Origin: Archilochus colubris
Taxonomy: Eukaryota > Chordata > Aves > Apodiformes > Trochilidae
Reading direction: 5' to 3'
Assembly (NCBI GenBank): GCA_023079485.1
Contig: CM041084.1
Coordinates: 68,481,709-68,545,708 of the forward strand
DNA: 64,000 bases
In this document: in pieces, positions 50,137-63,100 of the stretch
Numbering within the stretch: the stretch's first letter is position 1
Layout: the number at the start of each line of letters is the position of its first letter
Notes under the pieces: model-generated
The model's database searches: none
The model's input: the letters and a program-made list of their open reading frames with translations, nothing else
What the model was told of the DNA's origin: nothing
Translations under genes and position numbers: made by a program

Positions 50137-53100
50137 GGATTAGCAGATTCACATACCAGACACATTGCAAGACACACCCCCGCTCTAGTTATACGTGCTG
50201 ATATGTGAAAGAGCCTGCAATGGTTAATACCACTGTATATTTGGCTTGTCTGCACTCTGTATGTTTTTCATGTAATATCCTTTCCTTTCATAATTGTATG
50301 TCACTTAATATCCTGACTAAGACAGAACATTCTGTAACACGGTAGCACGTGTTTGGACAGAGGAGTGAAATTATCACTGAAATGTAGCACAGATGGGAAG
50401 ATCAGCTGACAAGACTCCTTTTTTATTTCTCTTAACTTTCTACTGTGGCTACCTGTGTTTTAAAGTTCTAAACCATCAACGGGTTCATTCTTCATGGTTA
50501 TGATGAACTAAGTCATACTCACAGCTATCTGATTTTTGCATGTGGATTGCACATTCCAAGGAAAACTCATAATGGAAAACATAATTGCAGTAACAAGCAC
50601 CCTACAGGGATGCAAAATTCCTCCAGAGGATCGTCAGGGGTTAATAGGGCTCTTCTTTGCGCAGTTCTGCAGAGCCGTTTCTATTCACATCGAGCAAGCA
50701 CTAGAGGGAAAGCAATAAAATTACCAGCTAAAGCCCAGGTTCCTGCCTATTCCGTGTACCATGATAACTTGTAAAGACAGAGCTCTGATTGTATGGCTGA
50801 GCCAAACAGGATGGCTGTTTTTAACACTGTTCTGACTTATGGTAACCATTAACTACAACCTGACTTCCCATTACAACATACCACTGTGAACACCCATTAG
50901 AAGCTAATTGAATCATCTAAAAATGGTCATAATTCAAACCTCTGTTTGTATTTTTCTAATGTTTCTTACATCTTTTGCTTTAGTACAGGAGAATATGCAA
51001 ATTGTGGTTCTGTTTAAGAGCTCATGGTAGGATGGAAATTTAGATGGAAATCTAATGGAGTGACAAAGGAGAATAAAGGCATATTGTATTTTTGATGTTA
51101 CCCTTGAGACATGATAGGAGAAACTAATAACAGGCTAACAAGGCTCCCTATCTCTAAACATTTTCCAGCTGTAAGCCACTGAAGAGCCAAAAGACCTCTC
51201 TGAGTCAACACCAACACATGCATATACTCACACTGTAATTTTCTCCAATTTCTATTCATAATTTCAAGGCTGTATGGCATTTCTCATTCTCCTTTTTACT
51301 TAAAGAAATAAAAGCATTTCCTCTCAGAGGCATCAGTGGGTTGTTTCTCAGACCACTGTATCCTGAAGCCTTCAGTTTTGTTGTAGTCCTTTTAACATGA
51401 GAATGTTTATATTACATTATGAAAGGCAACAAAGTACTGTTTGCACAGCATTATTGACAGGTTTGTGCTGCCAGGGCTTTTTGATTTAACTTACAGCCCA
51501 ATTTTGCAAAGAGTTTTCATTAAATCTCTGAAAAAGTTGTTAGGTGTAATTCGGGTAGAAATACTTTTGGGTAGAAGTTCTTTGAATTAGCATAAATTAC
51601 CTTAAACAAGTAAATCAGTTTAAACTGAGACAGAGTATATTTCACTGATTTTAAGAGAACTGTCAAGAGCAACCAAAACCAAAGTACCAGACACATCCCT
51701 GGAGGTTACTGCCTCCCTAGGGAAAAGGTCTGCTCCCTTCTGCTGAGTCACAGCAACACAGAGCTTCCAGGCCATTGCAATGCAAGGTACAGTGCAATCC
51801 CTTAAAGCTCACTCAAGGTGTCATTGAGGTTTGCATTGGTTACATAAATCCAATCTCGGGTTGGGTGAGGCAGGGGAAGAAAGAAGTTTAGGTAAAACTT
51901 TTGCAGGTCCCTCCTGCAAGACCCCAGCTACTATCAGCTCTGCCTAATGTAGGCATCTATTTGGACAAGGAGGTGTGAATTTCCCCAATATATAGGTGGA
52001 GCACTAAGCTGCTCCCCTTTTCCACACCATCCACTGGGCAGCTTGGAGAAAGGTTCTTCAGATCTTGTAGATCACTGTGGGATCCAGCTGCTGGGGCTGG
52101 CCTGAGGTGTGACCCAAAAGCTGAAGGCACTCAGCTGGCTCACACATCACGGCTGTCCTACTGCCTGGCCCTTTCATATTTGTTAAAGGGGCCAGATGCC
52201 TGTATCCTGCATCAGCATCTGATGTAGACTGCTGCCTGGCTGGAACAGCCATCAGTTTTCAACTGATATTAGAGGTTTCAAAACACCTGCCATTCATCAG
52301 ACTGTTTCACACTGGCCTAGCACAAAATATTTTAATGGATAAGGAGCAGTGGATGGTCTCTCAAGCAAATCTATAACAAGAAGGATGTGTTCTACACAGG
52401 AGATGGGAATTCCTCCCTGCAGATACACATATGCAGCCCTGCTGGCTTTCTTGGAAGCTTCATACATACTTCTGAACAAACAAACACTCACCACATCATT
52501 TCTCACAGGCTCAGAGATTGTGCTAGCCCTCTCCAGCAAGTTTCATGGTGTGCCAGAAATAAGTAACTGAACCCTCCTTTAGACAACCCAAACAAGAAAA
52601 TTCTTAATGTCCAGCACCTAGATCTTTGATTCAATCCTCACTTCAAGCATTAGGAAATATGTGTTTGTCAAAACCACAATATTTTTCTGGAGCAAGTAGT
52701 ATAGAGAAAGTAATAACTAGGGCAGGTACAGCAATTGCTTTCTGGCTACAACACGAGCTAATACCTGTGTGTGTGTGTGTGTCTCCCTGGTTTTGGGAAG
52801 CCCTTTCTTTTCTCATTACCACCAGAGCTCAAACAAGTTCTTCCTCTGCTTCAGATGTGGGGACCTTATCTGATTTTAAAGGAGAAGCCCTTCTGAGGTT
52901 GTTTTTCCCACACCAGCACAGCACAGTTAAAACCCAAGGCACCTGCGCTGCAAAGACATGATCTAAAGTTGCAAACACTGAGCTTCTGAGAAGGCACATC
53001 AACAGCCTAGAATCAGAAGCCAAGAAGAAACCCATTTTCCCAATAAAGACTCCTGGCATCAAGACAATGTCTTCATCTCATGACCTGGCGTGTTAAGAGT

Positions 53101-54123
53101 TACCAGCATTTGTATTTTTCATTTCAGCACGGACGGTAAAAAAACCTCTTGAAGACAGGAAAATTTTAAGGCAGCTAGCAGACTGTGTGCCTGTTGCATT
53201 TTCATTCAGTCCACATCCCATGGAAGAAAGGAAATTAAAATTCTTTTTTTTTTTTTAAGTCATCAACTCTGACCTACTAAGCTTTTGGGTCATGACCCTC
53301 ATTTGGGAAAAGCTGTGCTTTCTCTTCTTCCTCCTCCTTGACTTACACACACACACACATATACATGCCATGAAAACATTCCCCTAATGACCACTGACAA
53401 AACAATGCCTAGAGGAATGTGTCAAATGTAAGCATTCAAACATTAGAGCCAAGAAAATATGTCTGTCACTTAATTTCAATTTCAAACATAGAATAATGTA
53501 TTTTAAAAGTCCCCCAAAAGTTACACAGTTTTACTACAAAGCCAGTTCAGCATTAAGTATATTGACAGGAAATGATGGAAAATGAAATAAAATGACAGCA
53601 CCAGAGAGTAACCATTAGTTCTGGGTTCTTTTCTTTCCAGGTCTCCATCAGTTTTTCCTCTCCTTGACATAATACTTGTATTTTTTTTCCTATTTCTTTT
53701 AGATACTATCTTTTGGTATTTCTTTACCTCTCCATTTCCATATTTGCTTGATTTTTCTATCATCTTCTGTGAAGCCTAACTCTGGGTTCCCCAAGGAGCT
53801 CATTCACAGTCAAATGTTTCTTAGTCAGGGAAACCTTCTACATCATCATGTTTGCCAGAACTATTCCTACAACATTCACTGTACCCTTGAGCTAAGGACC
53901 GTGTGAGCCCAGGGTCTAGGGAAAGGAAGTTCACTCTTCCTGTCATCCATGACAGCTGCCTTCAAGCATCCCAGCTGGGTTTCTTGAACCCAGGATGGGA
54001 AAACTCCTGTTTAGGTTCAGTTCATAAGTATCTTTTTTTTCACCCCTGAGATGTACCATGTTTTTTGAAGTTTCTGACACTTGCTGCTGTATCCATTACT
54101 GAGGTTCTGGTTAATATTTTCAG
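50137..54123. other. Non-coding DNA with two short dinucleotide repeats
   Basis: (GT)n lies at 52766-52782 and (CA)n at 53344-53359, with a T run near 53244-53257. No gene is recognised. Open frames are 111 codons or shorter without known domains. Confidence 0.55.
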
Positions 54124-54181
54124 ATATATTTTATATATATATATATACACACACATGTATACATATATATATATATATATG
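54124..54181. repeat. Compound (TA)n(CA)n(TA)n microsatellite
   Basis: TA runs flank ACACACACATGTATACAT. The whole 58-bp tract is largely self-complementary and could extrude as a cruciform. Confidence 0.92.
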
Positions 54182-55007
54182 AATTTAATGGGTGGCAGCA
54201 ACAAAAAGAGATGTACCCCTTGCACAGCCTAGCACATGCAGATAAGCCATAAATCTGATGTAGGGGATCCTATTTGCTGATGTGTTTTACCCTACTCTTT
54301 ACATGTGTAGCTGCAACTTTGAAAGGGAGCAAATCATTTAATAGCATCTCTGAACAGCAATTCAAATTCCCAAGCTAGGCTGAAGGAAAAAGTTCCTGCT
54401 TGTCACATTACTGAAATCTTTTTTCTCCATATAGATTCTTAGTTCACTAATACTGATTCTGTAATATTTACTGTCCAGCCACATTCAGCTTCTTTCCATC
54501 ATAACTGATGATACAGCAGCAGTATTTTTCTAGCATTTTACCTGACTTTAGCTCGCCCTTCATCTGCTTTGGGGATCGCTTTTTAATTTAATGCTGTTCA
54601 GGCTGTTTATCACCCCTGCTACTCAAGAAGCACTGGGGTTGCTAGCCTAGCAAATGTCCCCTGGTCCGTGAAAAGCCATGGCCATGCAGAATCACACATG
54701 CGAAGAATATATTCATGCCAGTCCCAGCAGGAGCTCACATGCAGGTGCAAGTTAAACGCTTGTTTTGGTCCTTTTCACCATAAAACATTGAATCTCAGGA
54801 TCCCTTAATGCTCCCATCCAGCCTCACAGCAGGCATGTCTGAAGAGACCTGAGTTTCAGCATCTCGTAGTGCTGGTGAGGTACTTAGTCAAGCCTTCCCC
54901 TTTTGGGCCTCACTTGTGCTACTACGCGCAATAACGCTCAAGGCTATGCAGCTGCACTCCAGTTCATGCAGGATCAGGTTCCCCTGCCCTCTTTCTCCTG
55001 GCTTAGC
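54182..55007. other. Non-coding DNA
   Basis: No recognised gene or repeat family. Confidence 0.5.
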
Positions 55008-55102
55008 ACTTCTTTTTTCTTCTTCTTCTTCTTCTTTTTTTTTTTTTCCTTTTTTTTTCTTTTTCCATTTTTTCCTTTTTTTTTTTTCCTTTTTTTCCCC
55101 CT
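55008..55102. repeat. 95-nt polypyrimidine tract
   Basis: The plus strand is C and T throughout except for a single A near 55067. It has a (TTC)n start (55014-55036) and long T runs. The complementary strand yields lysine/arginine-rich open frames that are artefacts. Such tracts can form triplex DNA and often cause assembly errors. Confidence 0.92.
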
Positions 55103-56139
55103 ATACTCATATATGAGCACTTCAGAGTGCAGAGCACCATTAAGCTCAAGGAGAACATGCAAGAGCACTTCATAGCTCTCTGCACGACCCTTTTGCCAGC
55201 CTTTCCCTTCAAAGAGGCTGCTCCGAAAGCTGACTGGAGCCAGGGAAAGTCTCCCCGTTGGCCTTGGATCAGGCCCAAAGCATGGGACACAATTAGACAG
55301 GAACAGAGGCACTAACGAAAGGCAGCTTGCCTGCCACCAGGCAAAACGCAGGGAGACCTACAAGGAGAAAGCAATATTAGAGGGCCAAACTCACAATCCT
55401 TTGAGAGACAATCCTCTGTGCAGCCAGTGCCCTGCCAAGCAATCTGTGCTCTTCGTGACTTCCACTTGAGCAGCGCGCCGGGGCACTCAGCAGTGGCTTT
55501 GAACTGCGAGATGAAGACAGTGTGTGGGCACAGTCTCACTTTTTTTTTTTTAAGCCATCAGATTTATTTAATGTGTTTTTATTGTCTTGTTTATTCTTTT
55601 TATGAATCTTATTATTACAAAGCAGTATTTTTTTTTTTTAAAGGCAGTGGAAAACATGCCGATTGAAGATGTTTTCGGAGAGTCAAAAGGAAAACCAAAT
55701 TATCCAAATTTTTTGAGAGGGTAAACAGGCACTGTTCTTCTCATTGCCCTTTTTCTTCTGCTGGTACCAGTCAGCCTAGGAGGAGATGTCCTGGAGCAAT
55801 TCTCTCCAGCTTTTTACCAGTCAATAGAGCAATGCAAGAGTCTTCAGGATCCAACAGTTCCTACTGCCTGTTACTCAATAACTTGCAAACACACACTGTG
55901 TTAGCACCACCCAGCATGAAATAAAGTCTTCACTCAATGCAAATTGTCCACTGCTCTCCATTTTTCATACTGCTCTTCCTTCAAAATACCCTCATTGCAA
56001 AGACTTTTCTACCTAATTTAGATCTCAGTGCTTTCTACTCACATTAACCTTGGCTGTGATAAATACAAATGTACTATCTCATCTGAAATAAGATCCAACA
56101 GATCCTTTTATCAGGGTTGTAAGATGATATGTTTGGATG
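55103..56139. other. Non-coding DNA
   Basis: The segment 55190-55510 is moderately G+C-rich with some CpG (for example AGCGCGCCGGGGC near 55473), less dense than the block at 38064. T runs lie near 55541-55551 and 55629-55639. No gene is recognised. Confidence 0.5.
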
Positions 56140-56260
56140 AACCGTCTAGTGGGGTCCTGCCAGACCTTTGGTTTGTTTAACATTTTCAGCAGTTATCTGG
56201 AAGCAGCAGAAGAAAAAAACATTAATTATACTAACAGTTGACACCAAGACTGGGGGAGAA
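56140..56260 (+). mobile_element. Very old CR1-like RT fragment
   Basis: The segment reads like a decayed CR1 stretch between RT motifs B and C. TAGTGGGGTCCTGCC corresponds to S-G-V-P-Q region codons. TTTAACATTTTCAGCAGTTA corresponds to the F-N-I-F-I-N-D-L region. GTTGACACCAAGACTGGGGG corresponds to the A-D-D-T-K-L-G-G region, with the catalytic Asp pair disrupted. It needs at least one frameshift to read through. More diverged than any other CR1 copy here. Confidence 0.5.
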
Positions 56261-59200
56261 GAGGGAAAACAAGAAGTTTATAGGGAAAAAGCAAATCAGT
56301 TTATGAGGTTTTAAGAATTAGACAAGCATTATCCAAATGATGCAAATTTATATTTACAATATGTCATCAAGAAGAAGGGTTTCCTATCATGTCTGGATAA
56401 CCTAATGCTGGCTTAGAAGATACTTTGCACAGAACTGTGGTAATATCTTGCACCTAGAAAACGTGTTTTCTATTCTTTATCCAGTATTTTGAATGCTGTA
56501 GAAGTTCATAAGAGATGTGGAGGTCTTGGCAAGAGAAAAGTACTTATACCTAAACAGAAAATTAACACAGATGATGGAAGAACTGCAACTACAATTGGAT
56601 GTGCAATATTTCCCTTCAAACTAATAAGAAGAATTAAGTTCAACTACTTAATGACCACAAATCATCTGCATTGTTCTGTGCTGCTTTACTGTGTATGTGA
56701 ATTATGGTTTACTGCACTGCACATAAAATATGGTTTAATGCAATCCAGATTTATTTCCATGGGCAAAAGAAGAAGAGATAGATAGATAAGGAAGCTGTCA
56801 CACACAACAAGATAGTGCAAGAGTGACAGTTCATGGCAGAGTCAGTGTGCATTACAGACTGGGCTGTACAGGTGCTGGGTGCAGAATGAAGACTCTCTGC
56901 TGAAAAACTTTCCTCAGCACTGTCAGCTCCTGTACTAGGAGTTACTGCAAGGTCCCAGAGACCTGCAGACGTTGGGTGAGTGAGCCTTGTGAGCCACTAA
57001 CTGACTGGGAAGAATCCAACACGTCACAGCCGGTGTGCACAGGAAACAGCCTGTTCTGAAGGCCACCAGAGAAGCATCAAATGAATGTCTGAGACATTAA
57101 TCTCTTAGGAAAATGTCTTACTCTGGCTGCAGTCTACTGTTTGTCTCCAGCTCCTCACCACCAGCTCATAGTCCCTTTCTCATATTCTGTTTGGGTTCCC
57201 AGTCCCTGACATTTTCAGTGCAAATACTGCAGTGGCTCCTGTCCCACTCGCGGTTCCACTGACTCTTCTTCCATCCTCACATAGGCTCCGTGTCCCTAGC
57301 ACAACTCCTGAGCACATCTTGGTCTTTCTCCTCCTGCTCTCTGTGCCAGCAGGACAAAAGTTATGGTGACATCTCCTCCAAAATACATTCATATCCTTGT
57401 CCCAGGACAAGGGACCCTTAGCCAAGCACTACTGGAAACCAACACATCTCTGAATACTACAGAGTTTTATAATCTTCCAGCTTCAAAAATACTCTGCACA
57501 GTAAATACAGCAGTACAACTCTGGACACATTAAGACGATGAAAGTACAAAAAAAACATCAAAACTTAGGAACCTGGGCATGAGTGTCAAGGCAAGTGTGT
57601 CAAGTGTCAAGATACAAGTGACTCAGCACAAATTAAAAAGAAATCTTGAACTTAGCCTCACTAGATGGATATATCCAACAAGGTGCTTAAGCAGGGATGG
57701 CTCAGTCAGCCTCTAAATCCGTGCTATGGGCAAAGTATCCCAGCTCTCCTTTTGCCTATAGGAAAACTCTAGGGATGAGATGGCATCACGAAAAACTCTC
57801 TCCTTTCATGATTTTTCATCTCATCATTCTTTGAGTCAGGCAGCATTTGTGTTCATTTGCAAGGATCCTAAGTTGGCAAGAGCCAGCTGAACAAACTCAG
57901 CCTCTGGACATCTCCACCCTCCCTCTGTTAGTGTGTTCCTAGCATGGCAGAATTTGTCCCCATTGTTCCACCTCTCTCTCCTCCAAGGTAACACAGCATG
58001 AAAGTCCATGAGTTTTACTCACAAATCTACACAGACTTATATGAACAGCTAATATGCTCCATGTTGAGTTCCAGTATGGTACATGCACACCCCATGCTAG
58101 GTTATAGTCAGCCTATCCATACCAATAAACTAGACCATTATTGCATTAAGACGAAACACCCAGGCCAGCTGGCAGAGAACAGTGTGCTAGTGAACCAGTC
58201 TCCTAAATGAGGTGGCAGCAAGCAAACTGCCTACTGGGTATGGTCCCTGGCACACTTCAGTTGCCAGACTAGGCCCAAAAATTGTTCAGAGAGAATGTCA
58301 GTTGCAATGGGCTGTGTCTGTGCCAGAGAATGTGCTAGCAGTTTGCTAGCATAGACAATCACTTTCCAGGGCCAAGGAAAGCTGCCAGGCATGCTTGGAT
58401 TTACTAGCATCGACTCAGTCTCAGCATCTGTCTTTTCCCTGTGTGACTAATGATACCACAGCATCCCAGAATGTGGCAACCATGAAGCTAAAAAAGGTTT
58501 GGATTGCAACCTCTGTGTGGGAGGGTGGAAAGGTACATACGGAATATTTCCTTCCCACTTTATATCCCCAAGGTGAGCTGAGACCAAGCACCACATTTGC
58601 CTTTACCCGTTCTGCTTGGAATAGGTAGGAAATATATTTGATCACTTTCATCAGTGGAATTTCTTTGATCTTAAGGTTACTTCTGAAGTTTGCTCATATT
58701 CTTCAAGACTATTTCACCCATGGGTTGTTCAGAGCGTAAATATTGTTTTTACTTATATGCTCTGGCAAGTGACAATCAGAGTTTGCCTTCTAATTCACAC
58801 TGAAGTTTAGAGGCAGCCAAATGCAGCTTGGGATACATAGTTTAGGGACAAAAATCTTCCCTCTCAGGCCTGCAGAGTTACACATGGAATAAAATATATG
58901 GCAGATAGGAACGACTGCCTTCATCCTCCTCACTTCATTTTATTTCAGGAGTCAATCTCCCAGCATCAGAGTTGTCTACCAGCATAAGACTATTATCACA
59001 TGAAGAGCAGTAGGCTCATCATTGAGTCTTACTTTATATCCATTCTGGCCAAATATCCTCTTCCAGTCCCAGCTGTGCCATCCACAAAGGTGCAATCTCC
59101 AGTCCCCTTGCCTACATGTCACTGTCAGCAGTGGGATTCCTTTCAGCTCAAGGAAGCCCTCAGCCATCCTTAGTACATTATACCTGAGTAGCTCAAATGA

Positions 59201-59470
59201 TTTAAACTGAAGGGTTTGGCTGTACAGTGCAGGGAGATTTTACTTAAGCAAATCTTCCAGGGGGCTGAGAGAGACCTTCAGAAAGCAGCAATCTGTAGTT
59301 GAAAATGGCAACATCTCCCATAGATGTGGTTCTTTGTAAAGAGCATCCTAGTTATAAACACAGATCAATAGCTTTGAAACAGAAACTCAGCAAGGAATAA
59401 AATGTGTATGCCTTTAAATGTGGACATCAGAAGACAAAGCTGACGGACTTATGGATATTCCCACCAGCTA
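56261..59470. other. Non-coding DNA, no recognised feature
   Basis: A small run of CAAGTGTGTCAAGTGTCAAG-like imperfect repeats lies at 57587-57612 and GATA repeats at about 56776-56788. No gene is recognised. Confidence 0.55.
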
Positions 59471-60083
59471 CAGAATCATAGAATGGTCTGGGTTGGAAGG
59501 GGCCCTAAAGAACATCTAGTTCTAACCCCTTTGCCATGGGCAGAGACACCTCCCACCAGCTCAGGCTGCTCAAAGGCCTGGCCTTGAACACTTCAGGATG
59601 GGGCATCCACAACATCCCTAGGCAACCTGTTACAGTGTCTCAGCACCCTCACACTGAAGAATTTATTCCTAATGTTTAATGTAAATGTACCTTTTTGAGC
59701 TTAAAACCAGTCGTCCTTGTAAATCAGTCCATGCCCTTGTAAAAAGTCCCTCCCCAGCTTTTCTGTAGGCCTCTTCATGTTCCGAAATGCCGCTATAGAG
59801 TGTCCTGAGAGACTTCTCTTTCAGGCTGAACAACCCCAACATTCTCTGATAATCCTCATGGTCCTCCTCTGGATGTGCTCCAAGAGCTCCCTGTTTTTCC
59901 ATTGTTGGGGGCTCTAGAACTGAACACAGTGTTCCCAGTGGGGTCTCATGAGAGTGGAATAGAGGGGGAGAATCACCTTACTTGACCTGCTGACCATGTT
60001 TCATCCCAGAATACAGTTGGATTTCTGGGCTGCAAGCTGATGTCGCCAGCTCATGTTAAGCTTTTCTTCAACAAACTTTCAGG
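59471..60083 (-). mobile_element. CR1 LINE, 613-bp 3' copy
   Basis: On the minus strand this runs from the VEEKLNMSW..Q.AAQKSNCILG region of ORF2, through L..LYSTLMRPHWEHCVQ and NRELLEHIQRR, to MLGLFSLKEKSLRTLYSG and the 3' UTR. It ends in AGAATCATAGAATGG (plus-strand reading, at 59472). Several frameshifts and stops break it. It is the second-longest CR1 copy here, of a different 3' subtype from the copy at 21173 (its UTR reads CTAGATGTTCTTTAGGGCCC on the sense strand). Confidence 0.94.
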
Positions 60084-60089
60084 ACAAGG

Positions 60090-60112
60090 AAAAAAAAAAA
60101 AAAAAAAAAAAA
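60090..60112. repeat. Poly(A) run, 23 nt
   Basis: A run of 23 A abutting the truncated side of the minus-strand CR1 copy, followed by GGAAAAGAAAAAA. It lies at the 5' (not 3') end of that CR1, so it is not its tail. Confidence 0.9.
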
Positions 60113-63100
60113 GGAAAAGAAAAAAGCGTACTGTTACTTGCCAGCTTTAAACACTAAATCTGATTTAACCTCAACGCTTGTTTTTCAAAGTCAAAGATTA
60201 AGTGGAAAAGAAGACAAGTCACAGAGCAACTTAAGTTGAGAGGGATGTATGGAGATCTCTGTGCCAAGTCCATACTCAAGGCAGAGTTGACCTCAAAATC
60301 AGATCCAGGTGCTCAGAGTCTTGCCCAGTTCTGAATATCTCCAGGCAAATGTTCTTCTCTCACTAAGTCCTTATTAGTCCAGCCTTAAGGATCTGCCCTC
60401 CCCAGCTAGAGGACAGCTTACCTAGGGTACCACCTTGTGCACCTTCCAACCACCTGTGGGTGGAGGCCGCAAGGAAAGGAGGTGCAGGGTGTGTGAACAT
60501 GCCTGAACTCTGTTGTTCTCCCACATCCCCCTGGCTACTCTTTAAAGCCTCCTGGCTTTTTAGAGATGCTTCTTACCTACCCTCCCACTTGTCAAGCCTT
60601 CTTAGGCCACTGCAGCTGGTCCCAAAGGGAGCTGAGGCTCTGGGGGATGTGAGAAGGACAAGAGTAGACCCCACATAAGGAGGGTTCTATCTTTTCTTTC
60701 TTCTGCTCTCTTGCCCTAGGACTGGTGATGCTTGGCAGCACAAAGAACACAGCCATGACCAGCTCATTCCCTTGGTTGGAGCAGTGGCTGAGGCTGTGGC
60801 AATGGATGAAGATAAGGATTTAAGGCAGGTAGGGGAGAAGGAAAACGTACACAGGGACTGATGCTTTCTACCTACCAACTCAGACTTTTCTCAGGTTGCT
60901 CACAGTAGCCCTGGCATCTGCTCAGCCGAGCAGGGAAAGTGAGGAACCTGAAGGTAGTGGCAATGGGGACAAAGAACATAACCTCTTTCAAGACACCCAG
61001 TAAAAAAGGAAAGAGGAAAATGAGCAAGCCTGAGAGCTCAGAGCAGCACATTACAGATGTATCTTCTCTCCTTATTTCCCAACATTCTCCTTGAGCTAAA
61101 AGAGGGAAGTGGCTGATACAAATGTGAACCAAAGTGTCCATGCTACAGGTGGCTCTGCCAACTCTCTCTCCCTACAATACATCTACCCACTCACTGATTT
61201 GTTGCTATCATGTTTATGGTTCAGAATATCTCCACCACTCACCTAGTTTATAAGTTCAGGAAAGTGGTAACTGTGACTCCAGGACTATACTTGCTTGCCT
61301 TTATTGACCACTATTGAAAATATAACTGGCATAAGTGAATAAAGGGAAATTCTCCAGTACTCCTAGCCACTGAAATCCTCCACTGTTGCTGAAGATGAAT
61401 ACAAATCTTCAGGTGGTAGAATACAACATGGTACCTGAAAGAGTTATATTAATCTGAAACAGTGTAATTCATTTCAGAGTAACATGACATCAGTGAAATC
61501 ACAGCAGACTGAAAGGCTTACGGTTTTCCGCTTGCTGCTGGCAAAAGATTGGTGAATAGGTACTTGCCAAGCTCTGTGTTGCCAGCTCAGGGACAGAATT
61601 GGATTTTCGAGGTACTGAAGGAACTCACATCCCAGATGCAAACAGCATTTGTATCCACAGCCTCACTCAGAGTTCTCAGACTCACATGTTTGTGTCCTGT
61701 CCCATAGACCCTTAAATGAAGAAAAAAGTCACCCAGAGATTTAAGACACAACCAAAAGTAGTTGGTACTTTATAACTAGTCACCGTGACTTCTAAGGAGT
61801 TCACAAATGTGACTGTATTTTGTCCTTACACTGGTCTCAAGAGATATTATCAAAAGGGGGGTCACCAGAGCACTGACAAATACCTTATCTGAAGTTAGAG
61901 CTCTCTCTCATAGAGCTGGATCTTCTTAAACCTTTGGCATTTGCCTCCTGAGTCCAGCCTTCCCTGGATGCTTTCAGTTTTAGACAGAAGGGAAGGTAAA
62001 AGTGCAGGTGAAAAGCAGAGTACTGTAACTTTGTATGCTGAATGCTATCAGCAACAAAACAGCTTTGACAAGTCAAGTGCACTCTCTCAGGCTGTCAGAT
62101 CTCAACCCGCTTTGACCCACTGGTTCAAAGGCAGGAGGAAAAGAAACAACAAGAAGGAGACTCACTGGGTCAGCAGACACAAGTGAGCATAGCTCCATTA
62201 ACTTTTCACTAGCTAAATTATCTGGAGATTTGACTCAGTTGGAGAATTAACTACAAGTGACTAAAAAGTTAAAATAATCTTATATCATCAGCTTTAAGGA
62301 ATGAAGCTAAAAATACTTTTCTTGTTTTCTTTGACCTGTGTTATTTTTTACCTCAAACATGACACCTACTTTGAACTATCAGTCAAACAGTAAATAGAAA
62401 GATGACGAGAGACGGCACAAAATCCGAAGTTCAGTGACAAAATCACTTCCAATGGGATTACTGAAAAGGACAGGACTGGCAGGGGGCTGGTGCAAAACAC
62501 CTTCAACCCTTTGAAGCCAACAGCTCTCACCTTCTGTGGCAATTATTGTTCAACAATTTGGGACCTACTGCCATGATCACAAGAAGTTCCTGGGTTTAAC
62601 CCTCCCTCATACATAGTGTTAGGGAAAAACCCAAGCAGATGCTAGAGGAAATCTTCCCTGTCCTGTGAAAAACAGAGAAGCCAGAGAGGGAATAAGAAAC
62701 AGCCTCTTTTTTCACCACCACCAAGGAAGGCTGAGAAGAGACTGCCACTCCTGTGACAGCTGAAGTCTCCAAGAGCTGCAAAATAGCTTGTGGCAACAGC
62801 CTGCAATTGTCTTGCAATATCGGTGTCCTCACATTGCCTGGATGGATGATGAAACCGCATTGCATTAGTTCCATGTCTCATTGTGGGCATTGTGCTGCAG
62901 CTCCACAGGCTGTCATTACACAGGGGTGCTGCCTCCTACCCCTGCTGCCTAAATTTTCAGGGCAGAGTGCTGGGGGTAGTCAAGGGCCAAAGTTTCAGCC
63001 GTGCAAATTGGTGGATCCCCACCAGCTTCCCTGGGACTCCATTGATTTACAACAGCTGAAACGCTGGCCCCTGCTATGCTTAAAATCTGAGACAGGCTTT

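Noticed and set aside
54974..55312. Lysine/arginine-rich minus-strand frames
   Set aside because: Artefact of the polypyrimidine tract read on the complementary strand.
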